From Begonia masoniana (Eukaryota; Streptophyta; Magnoliopsida; Cucurbitales; Begoniaceae), in the NCBI GenBank assembly GCA_022432975.1, contig CM039512.1:1846519-1910518 (forward strand): a stretch of 64,000 nucleotides of DNA, written 5' to 3'. How positions within the stretch are numbered: position 1 is the stretch's first letter; every line of letters starts with the position of its first letter. This document shows positions 50,590-63,466 of the stretch, one piece after another. A program made the position numbers and the translations under genes. The notes under the pieces are model-generated. The model did not search any database and had not been told where the DNA came from. It worked only from the letters and a program-made list of their open reading frames with translations.

Positions 50590-52879
50590 CCCGACTTTGG
50601 GTATGCCTGCGTGGAGCCCAAGTCGCCTGTTCTCGATCATGTTTTATACTTGTTTCAAGAATATGCAACCGCAAATGATTGGATTGTTAACTAACGATAG
50701 TTTAAAGTTTGTTTGTTAACAAAAAATAGTTTAATGACGAATTTGTTAATGATTTTATAATTTATAGTTTTTATTGATAATTAATCTATTATTTATTAAG
50801 AATTTAGGTTCAAATCTTGATGGGCCTAATTTTGGGTAAGATATCTTTTCTCTTACTGTGTTTGTTGGCAACTACAACTAACTACTATATTGTTTTTATT
50901 AATTTAAGATTTAATTATTAATTAATATCTAATCTAAAGATGAATAATTTTATTCTCTTTGAATTCCGAATTTAAACAATTGTACATTTATTAAAAAAAA
51001 AATATCAGCATTTCAGGTTAGCCTCATTAGCCGACTGGCCCGATCCTTTCCAAATAGGTCGAGGTCGGCCAATTCGATGTCTAGTTAAACCAAGGCCTAA
51101 GCCTACTAAAAAAATGTATGGTCGAAGGTCCGGTCCATCTCTAGAGACGATGTCTAGACTCTAGGTGAGGTTTGATAAAAATAAAAAATAAAAAAAAAAT
51201 TAAAAGTAATATAAACAATAAAGTATGAAGTTTATTTAAATCAACCCTAAACTATAATTCTTAATGACTAAAATCTTAAAGTATCAAAAAGCTAACAAAT
51301 AAAACCTTGGTAGATGACTTATCTATAATGAACGGTATCTCGTTCTGTCAAGTCTTTATGTAATCAATATTCTATAAAATAGACGTAAAAAATTATAATA
51401 AATCGTACAAATATTAAAAAATTATAAAATTTTTCACATTATCTTCCCATTATATGGTGAACATGTGGTAAAAATTTCAAGAAAATTTGATATTGTTTGG
51501 TATGTTTTGAATCGTTCAAGTGAGATCGAGGGTGGTGATCCCCCGTTCTCTATATATCAAATTTTCTTAAAAATTTTACTATATATTTAACATATCATGG
51601 AAAGATAATTAGAAAGTTTCGTGATTTTTCAGCACTTGTATAATTTATTATAATTGTTAAACAATATTTTATAAAGTAGAAGTAAAAAATTATAATAAAT
51701 CGTACAAGTGTTGAAAAATCACGAAATCTTCCAGATTAAATTTCCATGATATGCTAAATATGTGGTAAAAATTTAAAAAAAAAATTGATATCGTTTAGTA
51801 TATTTTTTTTCGAGAACGAATAGTTACCAACCCGGTGTGGGAGGTCACCACCCCCCGATCTCATTTGAATGTGCCAAGTGAGATCGGGGAGCCGATCTCC
51901 GAGATCTGCCCTCCACCAAGATTTTATTTGATAGTTTTTTTATACTTTAAGAATTTAGTTGTTAAGAATTATAGTTTATAGGATAATTTAAATAAACCTC
52001 ATACTTTGGGGTTTATATTGGTTTTAACCCATAAAAAAATCTACCACGGCCACATGTAACTCTAGGTTTGAGGTTATTCTATCAAAATTTTGATACATAA
52101 TTTTACAATTAAATATGATATTATGACATGAAATTTATATATCATTCAATTTCGTTATACGAAATAATATACTATTTATATATATTATAATTATTGTAAT
52201 AATTAATAAATAATGATAGGCAAAAATAGTTTAAGATTAAAATATAAAAGTGGAGTTTAAATCTAATTCATTATGCTAACAACTCTCTTTGAATTTCTAA
52301 AATTTTCCATTTGAAAAACATACCATTGAAATTATCATTAGAGTTAGTTTATCTCTATAAACTTGGAATGGTTAACGGTTAAAATTCAAAGATGTCGTAC
52401 GATTTATTCATGTTTAAATCTAATAATTCAACGTTATAGCAAACCGATGTTACTAATTTAAACTCTTACTTCTTGCCAAAATGGGTTCTTTACAAGAAAA
52501 AATTACTTTGGTCGAGGAAGGGTTCATAGTTTGTATTCAAGCAGTTAAGTTCTACAAAGTTGTTCTGTGTGTTCTGATGGTAGTGCTTTGGGAACTTAAG
52601 TTTGGCAATGGCGATTGAGCCTAGCTTAATTTATTACACAATTCATCAATGGTTCGACAATTACCTCTATTTACGAGAATATAATCGTATTATGCCATTC
52701 GACGTGATTCTATGTAGACAAAGTTGTTAAATTTTTGAAGTATAATTTGCTTTAGAATATCGAATTTGTGGTAGGGTGACTGAACCGCCCTTCAGGCCAC
52801 GGGAGAAGCTTATTGAGAAGCACAAGTATTTGTAGACACATATTTGAAGGGTCTTAATACTCGTCTTTCCTATGACTTG
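50590..52879. other. AT-rich intergenic with palindromic MITE relics
   Basis: No gene recognised. 51340-51930 holds members of the palindromic MITE family listed separately. The remainder is low-complexity AT-rich sequence. Confidence 0.5.
51340..51930. mobile_element. Palindromic AT-rich MITEs (two adjacent copies)
   Basis: Two neighbouring units (about 51340-51530 and 51540-51840). Each has AGACGTAAAAAATTATAATA-like centres, TCGTACAAGTGTTGAAAAATC and its inverted partner, and GATATCGTTTAGTAT-type ends. Both are bordered by GAGATCGGGGAGCCGATCT-like GC-rich text, as at 29260-30110. Confidence 0.6.
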
Positions 52880-53069
52880 TGTTAGCGTATATTGCGTATA
52901 TTAGTCTTTATTAATAAATTGTTTCCTAAATTACCATTTTCATCAGTTTTTGGTATATGTACATTGTAGAAAAATATACAGAAATAGAATTCATTCTGCA
53001 GAATTTCTCTCTCATTTTCTCTCTTCTTCATCTTCTTCCTTTTTTTCCAACCATTTCAGAATTCTAACA
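52880..53069 (+). repeat. Truncated copia LTR with adjoining primer-binding site
   Basis: 190 bp from TGTTAGCGTATATTGC to CAGAATTCTAACA, perfect TGTTAG/CTAACA ends, with a CT-rich 3' part. TAGTATTAGAGCCAAATTTG follows at once, resembling the initiator tRNA-Met primer-binding site. The internal region then breaks off (about 53160), so this is the left end of a truncated element. Confidence 0.7.
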
Positions 53070-53216
53070 TAGTATTAGAGCCAAATTTGTACGATGTGAG
53101 GACCGATTAAGCACGCTAGACGTGAAGAAAGAAAAACCTATCACGCTAGACGTATGGGCGAGTGTTGTCCTACATCGACAAATCTAAATGAAATGAGCCT
53201 ATATAAATATGACAGT

Positions 53217-54300
53217 GTAACACCCGATTTTACGAGTTTTTGATTTTTCGCTACATAATGCCGTTTTCGTAAATATAATAAATTAGGTCCGCTTTACGAA
53301 AGGAAAGTTTCATTAAAGCCCTAAGAATTTGTGAGGATTTTAGAGGAATAAAGAAGTCTTCGGAAATCCAAATCGATAGGGTAACACCCGAGTTTTGACT
53401 TTCCACTATATAAGGTTAAAGTCGTAAATATAGAAAAATAAGTCTGTTTTGGGAACAGATGATTTTATTAGAACCCTAGTAATAAATTGAAATTTTTGGC
53501 AAAATAAAAAAATTTGGAGAAACCGATTCGATAGACAAAATAACAAAATAGATAACGAAATAATAGAAAATCAAGTGAGGGAAAAACAGTAATTACCAAG
53601 TTAAGTTTTATAAAATATTAAAATGGAATTGTAATGTTTGGTTGGTGGTTTATATGGAAAGAAGTTGATATTTGATTAAGATTTGTAGAAATCTTGACAA
53701 ATTAGGGCTAAAATGTAGGGTTTGGGTTTTGACAGAATTCGGCTAAGCTAATGGATGTTGTTTATTAAATGGATTATACTATGTGAAAATAGACTCTTTA
53801 AGGATTCTATAGCATTTTGAATCATAGGATTCAGTTAAGTATAGCTCAAGATATTGATGGTCGAAGTGGAGCCAAATTTAGGTTTGAATTTTGAGAATTT
53901 TAAAAGGAAATGATTGAATTTTTGGTTGTTGATGATGTTGTAGTTAATTGAATTGGTTTATGTGAATATGAAGTTAATGATATGCTTGGTTGATTGGTTA
54001 ATGCATTTGTGATGTTATTAATATTTAGTGTATATGTATTAGGTTTGAAATCACCAAGGAAAAGTGATCAGGGTTTGCTTGAATTGCTAAGGACCAAAGG
54101 TAAGTGTTTGTTGCATGTATTTAGCCTTTTTGGCCTACATTACAAAAGCACTAGAAAGTATGAGTCCAATTGGTGAAATGCGTGTTGAATGGGGTATGTT
54201 TTATGGGTAGTTTAAGTTATAGTAAATGTTATGTGTTAAATGTTTTGTTTGCTTCGATGAAATGTTATTAGGTTTATATTATGTTATATGTGCATTGTTG
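53217..54300 (+). mobile_element. Gypsy LTR-like relic with a duplicated head
   Basis: Starts TGTAACACCCGATTTTACGAG, a common start of plant gypsy LTRs. A diverged second head (GTAACACCCGAGTTTTGAC) lies 165 bp on, at about 53382. Further right, AAATCACCAAGGAAAAGTGATCAG and GACCAAAGGTAAGTG resemble the usual 3' part of such LTRs. No coding frame. Confidence 0.5.
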
Positions 54301-55010
54301 TGAAAAATTATGTTCGCAAGTGTACGAGTCGCAACAAGTAATACAGTGATAAAGAGAGTGTCGAACCCACGAGGACTTATAATTAATAATCGAAATAACT
54401 AACTTTAATTCTAAATTGAACACACGCTTTTATGATTTTTAATAATTGCAATTAAAATAAATGACTAAAACAATTAAAATAAACTAAATTAAAATAGCAA
54501 AACAAATAAACTGAGATTAAATCAAATTAATAAAAACCTAGGTACTACGATTTCACCAAGACAATAGTTATTTCAGTTCTTTGCAATTATATTCATAAAT
54601 ATTCTCCCTATGTTGATGATCGATTTCACTAAATTCTATCACAATCTCTCTCTAGCATTGCGTAGTTTATCTGATTAATGAGTTATCACTTCTCAGTCTC
54701 AAATCCTACATTAATCAAATACAAATAAATCAAGAAATCACAGTGATCACACCAATACCGCAACTATCTCTAGCCTATGTATATTAATGACATTAATTTC
54801 AGTGCTCGGATATTTATCACCTCTCGGTCTCAAAACATCCCAAAAATCAAGTAAAGATTGGCCAGAAATTTACAGGCATTAAGAACAGAAATTAAATGCG
54901 CCAACAATATTAGAAGAAATACTCAATAAATATAATTAAACGAAGAACAGAAAATAAACATTGTCTGGCTACATCGTAGCCCTAGAATAAAAGTTTAGTT
55001 CATGCTAAGA
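54300..55010 (+). mobile_element. Retroelement-like relic, homologous to 18040-18720
   Basis: Begins TTCGCAAGTGTACGAGTCGCA, then GTCGAACCCACGAGGACTT, AACCTAGGTACTACGATTTCACC, CTCGGTCTCAAAACATCCC and TGGCTACATCGTAGCCCTAG. The same ordered blocks occur inverted at 18040-18720. Non-coding. Confidence 0.6.
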
Positions 55011-57055
55011 TAAATAAAAACACAACTAATAATAAAGAAGTTCATAGTTCAGAAGAGAAAGGGAAAGAAAAACTATGCTGAAAGTCAGTTCCCGAAGCTC
55101 TCGCTCCGTTCCGGTCTCCGTCTCGCAAGGGCTTCTCTCTGAAATCTCTCGCTCGCCTCCCGTCTGAAATCTGAATGAGGCTGCTCTCTCTTAAGTTAAC
55201 CTAATTATTAATTAATCTCAAGCCCACAAATCTGAAGCCCATAATTATCTTCAACGGTTGAGATTAAAACAAGTTTCAATGGTTCAGATTTAAACATCTC
55301 CATCAATAAAATTAGCCGAACGGTTGGGATTAAAATAGCGGATCGATCGACTACTTCTCTGCCAAATATTACTTCGTCTTTTCTTCCACCGATCAATCGC
55401 CAAGGTTTGACCGATCGATTGGCAGGTCCTCTTCTTTCATTATTTTTCTTGAATTTGCAATACCTGTAATTTTTCCACTTTTCTGCACACTTGCACCAAA
55501 ATTATTAAAATCATTTACATACTTGAGTGAAGCTTATCAATTCAAGTATAAAAAAGTATAATAAAGTGTGTAAAAAACACACTTATCACACCCCCAAACT
55601 TGAATGAAAGCTTGTCCTCAAGCGAACAAAACTAAGCAAAAAATCTCAACAGATATATAATCCAATCCCAAATAATATGCACAGTACAATATAGTGGTAA
55701 AGCAATCATCATCAAAGACTTTGGTAATTCGTCTCAGCTTGAACAATTCATACTAAAACTACCAAGATTAACACTTTGCAAAAGAATTAACTTATATCAG
55801 CGCATTGACATTCACTTACTTAGAAATCCTCGTGTGTGTGTGTGTGTGCATGTTCATTCTTATTTTCTCCTAATTGTTGGTTCAACTCATGTAGCTACAG
55901 GTAAGGACAACATTCTTATTTCACTCGGGAATCACTCCATTCACTCGAATCGTTCACCAGCTTTGCTCACTATCCAACTAATAGCAAATATCCATTAACC
56001 AAAAGAAAAGTCAATAGGTCTTTACAAGCTTGTAATGAAAGGCCGGGTTGTAAGGTATGAATTATATGAATTCAAGCGAATATTTAGAGCACCACTCATT
56101 CCTCCTTATTTCATCCATTCAAAAATTTCTTCCATTCACTTACTCACTTGTTGAACTCACTCAAACTTTCTTCTAATCGCTCACCCCCAAACTTACTTCA
56201 CTCAATATCACCCACTTTAACTCCTTCGTCATTGTTACAACACAATATCAATAGAAACTTAATAATTGCATAAAATAAAATAAGATTGAAAGCTGAATTG
56301 TTCAAACTTGCTTTTTTTTTTCTTTTTTTTTTTGGCTTTTTTTTTCAATTGACACCTAACATAAATACAACGAATTAATGCTGCAAAAAGAAACAACTGA
56401 CAAAGGAGTTGCTATTGAATTTCACCAGCTCTTTTTTTTTCAACTCTCCCCTAATTATATCAATATCACTGTGCTCATTTAATAGGGCAGGAAAAATGTA
56501 TAAGGCTGGTCTGAGTTCAGGTGACAACTGAATGGTAAATAATAGGCTCAAAAGGGTGACTATGGGTGTCATTAAATGACACAACAAGGTAGGCTCAGAA
56601 AGCTCAAACGGTTCAAAGATGGCCTAAATCATTCTTTTGTTTCAGAAAAATTTCAATTTGCATTCGAGGATAATGAGCAAAGCTAAGAAGGATTTTTCTC
56701 TCAATGTCCTCACTATCAATGCCTTTGACTAGAGTTACACTCCCTTACCGTGTTTATTCTCGTTCACTCCCTCACTGTGTTTGGGTTTCACTCTTAGTAG
56801 ACTACACAAATATTACCAACAAATAGAATCAAACAAGAATAAAACGTGCTCAGATTTTTGAAGATAACTCTGTAAGCTCTAATCAATGCAAACTAAAACA
56901 AATCACTCTATTACTCAGCATTTCTCAAGGAATTAAAGCATGAATCAATCATTTAAATCATCATCGACACCTCAACCAAGATTTCAGATTGTAATACCAA
57001 AATATATCAAAATGCTAAGATACGCTAAAATCACCCCCAAACTTAAAATAGACAT
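55011..57055 (+). other. Non-coding continuation of a retroelement relic
   Basis: No gene recognised. CACCCCCAAACTTGAATGAAAG with TTGTCCTCAAGCGAAC near 55590, and CACCCCCAAACTTAAAATAG just before 57056, are phrases often seen in degenerate plant LTR elements. A short TG repeat lies at about 55834-55849. The gypsy element at 57056 appears inserted into this relic. Confidence 0.45.
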
Positions 57056-57910
57056 TGATGTGATCCAAGCAGCGACAAAACCCAAGCCCAAGAGCAACGA
57101 TCCAATTGAGGACATTGGCGGCCCAATGACACGGTCCAAAGCTAAGAAGATGCGTGAGGCCTTGCAAGGATTAATTTTAGAGATCCAAGGGAGAGAGGAG
57201 CCGCGACAACTTGATCTAAAACTATTGAATGTGTCGAGGATTGAAGATATTCAAAATCAAGTTGAAGCAAGGGAGGCCAAAGATGCATGAAGATTTACAT
57301 GTGCTATGCACATGCACGTGCAAGAATTAAAAAGTCACATGAGAAGCACATGCAAATCCAAACAAATCGCGTATAAGAGATTTTATCCGACAGAATCTAC
57401 TCAAATCAATTCAAATCATATTCAAACGTGAGATGATATCTTATCATGCAAAGGATCATTATCTCACGATTTTATTAGTTATTTTATTTTTATTTTCGTT
57501 TTTTTTAATTATTTAATTTAATTTTCATGTGTAGCCTATTTAATGGAAAAACACTTTTGATTTAAAAGAACAAGTTTGAATTAAAAAATTGAGTGTTTTT
57601 TTTAGAGAGAATTTCTCTTTAGTTCTTTGCGAAGAACAACGATCTTCTTTAAGTCACGCTTGAAGAATCTCGCTTGATAGCTTTGGTTCTTACCAACGAG
57701 TTTGGTCTGGGTCAAGCTCCTGTTTTGATAGCTTTGGTTCAGCCAACAGGTGTGGCTCGGGTCAAGCTCCTGTTTTGATAACTAGGGTTCCATCGAATTC
57801 TTTGATTGGGGTCTTAGTTCCTTACTTTGTTCTTGAATCAAAAGGCGTTCATTTCAATTATTCCGCGTTGTTGTCGGGTCCCGGGTCCTTTCGATCCGAG
57901 GTTCGCATCA
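57056..57910 (+). repeat. Gypsy 5' LTR (855 bp)
   Basis: Starts TGATGTGATCC and ends GGTTCGCATCA. It carries a copy of the final 78 codons of the gag-pol frame (57056-57290) because that frame runs into the LTR. A duplicated phrase TCAAGCTCCTGTTTTGATA near the 3' end occurs twice (about 57713 and 57762). Confidence 0.93.
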
Positions 57911-58039
57911 GTTGGTATCAGAGTTTCGGCTCCTTGATTCAAGAAGCTATCGTTAATTTTTTGTTATCAATTTTTTTTCTTCATCTTATTCTATTCGTCA
58001 TCATTGATTCTTTTTTTTTCGTGAATTTGTCTTCTTGAA

Positions 58040-58220
58040 AAGTACAAAAAAAAGAGTTTGTCAAAAGTAAAAAAAAAAAAAAAAAAAGAATTGTCAAAAG
58101 TCAAAAAAAAAAAAGAATTGTCAAAAGTAAAAAAAAAAAAAGTTGTCAAAAGTCAAAAAAAAAGTTGTCAAAAGTAAAAAAAAAAGAGTTGTGAGAAGTC
58201 AAAAAAAAAAAAAAAATCGA
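58040..58220 (+). repeat. Tandem (TTGTCAAAAGT-A-rich)n repeat in the gypsy leader
   Basis: About six units of TTGTCAAAAGT[A/C] followed by 9-20 adenosines, between the primer-binding site and gag. Unit lengths vary because of the A-runs. Such leader repeats are common in gypsy elements and should be unstable. Confidence 0.85.
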
Positions 58221-58738
58221 AATTTTGTTCTAGAGATTTTGAAATTTCTAGCATTTTAGATTCAAAATTCGTTCTTAAATTCGTAGATAATTGTTCTTTG
58301 AAAATTCAAATTATTGAATCTTCATTCGAAATATTGTCTTTATCCAAATTTATTCTTTGAAAGTTTAAATTGTTGAATCTTCATTTGAAATATTGTCTTC
58401 GTCTAAAGTTTTGTCTTATTTCAATCATACCCTTGATTTAGCCATCTTTACAAGTTTGAACTTTTAAGCTTTGAAGTTTGATTTTTTATAGTTTGGCTTG
58501 TTGAATATTTATCATCGATCAAGTTCTTACGTAAAGAACTAAAAGGGAGATCTAGAGGTAAAAGGCAAGAGGGTGAGACTATTATAGAAAAAGCCTTAAT
58601 TTTTGAGCGAAACACGAGTGGAGTGACATCCATTGAGAGCAAACACGTGAGGGAGAGGTAAGGTCCATTACTTGATTATTTTTCTTTTACTTCTAACAAT
58701 TTTCTTTTATTTTCTTATTGTGGTCGAAAAAGAATATC

Positions 58739-61700
58739 ATGAGTGGAGAAGAACACAACGACGTTGATTTAAAATTGTTCATGAGAGCCATGCAAGATCA
58801 ATTCACGGCTCTAAATCAGAGAATGGAACGAGTGGAAACTCCGACACCTAATCATGCACGACAAAGGAAGGATTTTGATGGAGAATCCGAAGAGTATAGT
58901 GGTTATTACCCAAAAGAAAGGAATGAGGGGACAAACCGAGAAGACAACGATTTACGAAATATCAAGGTAAATATTCCACCTTTCCAAGGGAAGAACGACC
59001 CCGAGGGATATTTGGATTGGGAACGAAAAGTAGACTTGGTATTTGAATTCCAAAATTATTCGGAGGATAAGAAGCTTAAGTTGATCACCATGGAGTTCAC
59101 GGATTATGCTAGTATTTGGTGGGATCAATTAGTTAAGAACCGGAGGAGGAATGGTGAAGCACAAATCCGCACATGGGAAGACTTGAAGGCCATCATGAAA
59201 AAAAGATATGTTCCATCATACTACTATAGAGACGCGTGTCGAAAGCTCCAAAATTTGACACAAGGTTTCAAAAGTGTGGAGGAATATTATAAAGAGATGG
59301 AGGTAGCTATGATAAGGGCTAATGTGGAAGAAGATAAGGAAGCAACCATGGCTCGTTTTATTGGGGGATTGAATCTAGAAATTGCGGATGTGGTGGATCT
59401 ACAACACTACATCGACTTGGAGGAGTTACTACACAAATCAATCAAAATAGAGCGGCAACTAAAGGCTAAGAGAAGTACTAGGGTTGGTACAACATCAACC
59501 GCAACTTGGCAAACAAATTGGAAAAATGAGAAGCCAAAATCGAGGGAGGATTCTAAGGAAAAAACTGTGTCCAACAATCAAGTGTTACCACAAAAAGCTA
59601 AGGCTGAGACTTCAAATCCAATTAGAACTCGAGAGATTAAGTGCTTTCGGTGCCAAGGGTTCGGACACATAGTTTCGAATTGTCCAAATAAAAGAGCTAT
59701 GATTTTAAGGGACAATGGCGATGTGGAGAGTGTGAGTTCGAGTGATGGTGAGATGCCACCACTTGAGGATTGTAGTGACATTGAGGTAGAGGAACCAGTA
59801 AAAGGAGATCTTTTAGTCACAAGGCGAGTATTGAATGTGCAAACTAAGAAAGATGGCGACAAAGTACAACGTGAGCATATATTCCATACAAGATGTCATG
59901 TGCACAACAAAGTTTGTAGTTTGATCATCGATAGTGGGAGTTGCACCAATGTAGCAAGCACATTACTAGTCCAAAAGTTGAACTTGAAAACCGAGCAACA
60001 TCCAAAACCATACAAGTTGCAATGGTTAAGCGATTGTGGAGAAATCAAGGTGACTAAACAGGTGGAAGTTCCTTTATCAATTGGTAGATACCAAGATAAA
60101 GTTTTATGTGATGTAGTTCCGATGCAAGCTACCCACATACTTTTGGGGAGACCTTGGCAATTTGACCGAAACGTCAAGCATAATGGTTACAAGAATGAGT
60201 ATTCGTTGGTTTACAATGGAAAAACCATTATCCTTACACCATTAAAGCCATGGGAGGCAATTGTAGACCAAGAGAGGATTGCAAAGGAATTCCAAAAGAT
60301 TAGGATTGAAAAAGAAAAAGAAAGTGGTGAAAAGAAATTAGTTGAAAAAGAAGCCAAAATAGAAAAAGAAAGTGGAGAAAGAAAAATAGTTGAAAAGAGT
60401 ACAAAGAGGGATGAAAAACCGAGGGAGGAAGAGAGAAAAATTGAGAGAAAAGAGATAAAAGCCGAGGGAGAGAGTGAAAAAAAGTCAAGTGAGAAACAAA
60501 TCGTGTTAATGAACAAAAATGAGGATAAGCGTGAGATGATTTTGCTTTTATATAAAGATGTTTATTTATCATCTAATGACTTACAAAATTTTCTTCCAAG
60601 TGCTGTGATTTCTCTTTTGCAGGAGTTTAAGGATGTATTCCCAGAAGAGTTACCCAAAGGAGTACCGCCACTTAGAGGAATCGAGCATCAAATTGATTTC
60701 ATCCCGGGTGCGACAATTCCAAACCGACCGGCATATCGAGCAAATCCAGAGGAAACAAAGGAAATTCAAAGACAAGTGGACGAGTTAATGGACAAGGGTC
60801 TAGTGAAAGAAAGCCTAAGCCCATGCTCGGTACCCGTGATATTGGTGCCAAAGAAGGACGGATCATGGAGGATGTGTGTGGATTGTCGAGCAATCAATAA
60901 AATAACGGTAAAGTATCGACATCCTATACCAAGGTTAGATGACATGCTTGATGAATTATATGGTGCTTGTTTATTCTCAAAAATTGATTTAAATAATGGA
61001 TATTATCAAATTCGTATGAAAAAGGGAGACGAGTGGAAAACTGCTTTCAAAACAAAATTTGGACTTTATGAGTGGTTAGTCATGCCTTTTGGATTATCTA
61101 ATGCACCTAGCACATTTATGAGGTTAATGAATCACGTATTACGATCGTTTATTGGAAAATTTGTCGTGGTTTATTTTGATGATATATTAGTTTATAGCAA
61201 AACATTAGAACAACATGTGAAACATTTAAAATCTGTTTTTAATGTTTTGCGAATAAACCAATTATATGCTAACCTCAAAAAGTGCACTTTTTGCATGGAA
61301 TCGGTAGTGTTTCTTGGTTTTGTAGTGAGCTCGAGTGGAGTTTCGGTGGACGAAGAAAAGGTCAAGGCAATCAAGGAGTGGCCGACACCTAAGAATGCTA
61401 ACGAGGTACGTAGTTTTCATGGCTTAGCTAGCTTTTACCGAAGATTCGTTAGAGATTTTAGTACTATTGCAGCACCATTGAATGATTTGGTTAAAAAGAA
61501 TGTGGATTTTAAGTGGACTGAGTTACATGATGAATCTTTTAATCTTCTAAAAGAAAAGTTAACTAATGCACCTTTGTTAGTTTTGCCAAATTTTGATAAA
61601 ACATTTGAGATTGAATGTGATGCGTCGGGAAAAGGAATTGGTGGTGTTTTGATGCAGGATATGAAGCCGATTGCTTACTTTAGTGAAAAGCTTAGTGGCG

Positions 61701-63466
61701 CGGTCTTAAACTATCCAACATACGACAAGGAGTTGTATGCCTTGGTGAGAACATTACAAACGTGGCAACACTACTTGTGGCCCAAGGAGTTCATCATCCA
61801 TTCCGACCATGAAAGCCTAAAATACTTAAAGACACAAGGAAAGTTACACAAGAGACATGCAAAGTGGATGGAGTTTATAGAGACATTTCCTTATGTTATT
61901 CATTATAAAAAAGGTAAAGAGAATGTGGTTGCCGATGCATGATCAAGAAGGTACGTGCTTATAACTACTTTACAATCTAAGTTGTTAGGATTTGATTTAA
62001 TAAAGAACTTATATGAATCGGACTCGGATTTTGATCTTGTTTGGAAAGAATGTGAGAAACATGCATGTAATGATTATTATAAACATGATGGATTTTTATT
62101 TAAAAAGGATAAACTTTGTATCCCTAAATGTTCTTTAAGAGAGTTACTTGTTAGAGAGACTCATGGAGGAGGGTTAATGGGACACTTTGGAGTTACTAAA
62201 ACATTGAGTGTGCTTTGTGAACATTTTTATTGGCCGAAAATGAGGCATCATGTTCAAGCCATTTGTGATAAGTGCATTGAGTGTAGGAAGGCCAAATCAA
62301 AGATTAAACCGTATGGAAAGTACACTCCTCTACCTATTCCTAACCAACCTTGGGTGGATATATCGATGGATTTTGTGATTGGTTTGCCGAGGACACAAGG
62401 AGGGAAAGATAGCATATTTGTGGTAGTGGATAGGTTTAGTAAGATGACTCACTTTATAGCATGCTCAAAGACAAACGACGCTACTCATGTGGCGGACTTA
62501 TTCTTTAAAGAAGTTGTGCGTTTACACGGAATTCCTAAAACCATTGTGAGTGATAGAGATGTAAAGTTCCTAAGTCACTTTTGGAGAACTTTGTGGAGTA
62601 AGCTAGGAACAAAACTTTTATTCTCAACCGTGGCACACCCCCAAACGGATGGACAAACAGAAGTGGTAAATAGAACACTTTCTACGTTGTTAAGAGCGAT
62701 TATTTCTAAAAATTTAAAACAATGGGAAAAATGTTTACCTCATGTTGAATTTGCTTATAATAGAGTTGTTCATTCTACTACTTCATATTCACCATTTGAA
62801 ATTGTTTATGGATTTAATCCTTTATCTCCTCTTGATATTTTATCTCTACCTACTAACGAGTTTGTTAATTTTGATGGAGAGAAAAAAGCTAAATTTGTTA
62901 GGGACTTACATCTGAAAGTACAAGAGAACATTCGAGAGAGAAACGAGCATTATGCACGTCAAGCAAACAAAAGCCGTAAAAAGATTATATTTGAACCCGG
63001 AGATTGGGTTTGGCTACATCTTCGAAAAGAGAGGTTTCCAAATCAACGAAAAAGCAAGTTGCATCCACGAGGAGATGGACCATTTCAAGTCCTTGAACGC
63101 ATAAACGACAATGCCTACAAGATCGACTTACCTAGCGAATATGGTAATGTTAGTGCATCTTTTAATGTTAGTGACTTATCTTTATATGATGCAGGAGATT
63201 CGAGGACGAATCTTTTCGAAGAGGGAAGGAATGATGTGATCCAAGCAGCGACAAAACCCAAGCCCAAGAGCAACGATCCAATTGAGGACATTGGCGGCCC
63301 AATGACACGGTCCAAAGCTAAGAAGATGCGTGAGGCCTTGCAAGGATTAATTTTAGAGATCCAAGGGAGAGAGGAGCCGCGACAACTTGATCTAAAACTA
63401 TTGAATGTGTCGAGGATTGAAGATATTCAAAATCAAGTTGAAGCAAGGGAGGCCAAAGATGCATGA
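58739..63466 (+). CDS. Gypsy gag-pol polyprotein, one in-frame stop
   Basis: Starts at ATG 58739 ([10 protein letters not shown]); an upstream TTG in frame is ignored. Order: gag (about 60-260, [20 protein letters not shown]), CCHC knuckle [15 protein letters not shown] (about 305), aspartic protease [10 protein letters not shown] (about 395), a Lys/Glu-rich spacer (about 520-600), reverse transcriptase with [13 protein letters not shown] and [11 protein letters not shown], RNase H ([21 protein letters not shown]), then integrase with the HHCC zinc region ([11 protein letters not shown]) and DDE core ([29 protein letters not shown]). A TGA at 61940-61942 interrupts the frame between RNase H and integrase; the same frame resumes directly. 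The total is about 1,575 codons. The stop should cut off integrase, so this copy is probably inactive unless the base is a sequencing error. The last 78 codons lie in the LTR. Confidence 0.93.

Noticed and set aside
58040..58220. CRISPR-like spaced repeats
   Set aside because: The spacers are only A-runs and the repeats belong to a retrotransposon leader in a plant genome.
61940..61942. Programmed stop-codon readthrough in the gypsy polyprotein
   Set aside because: The stop lies between RNase H and integrase, not between gag and pol, so a mutation or base error is the simpler explanation.
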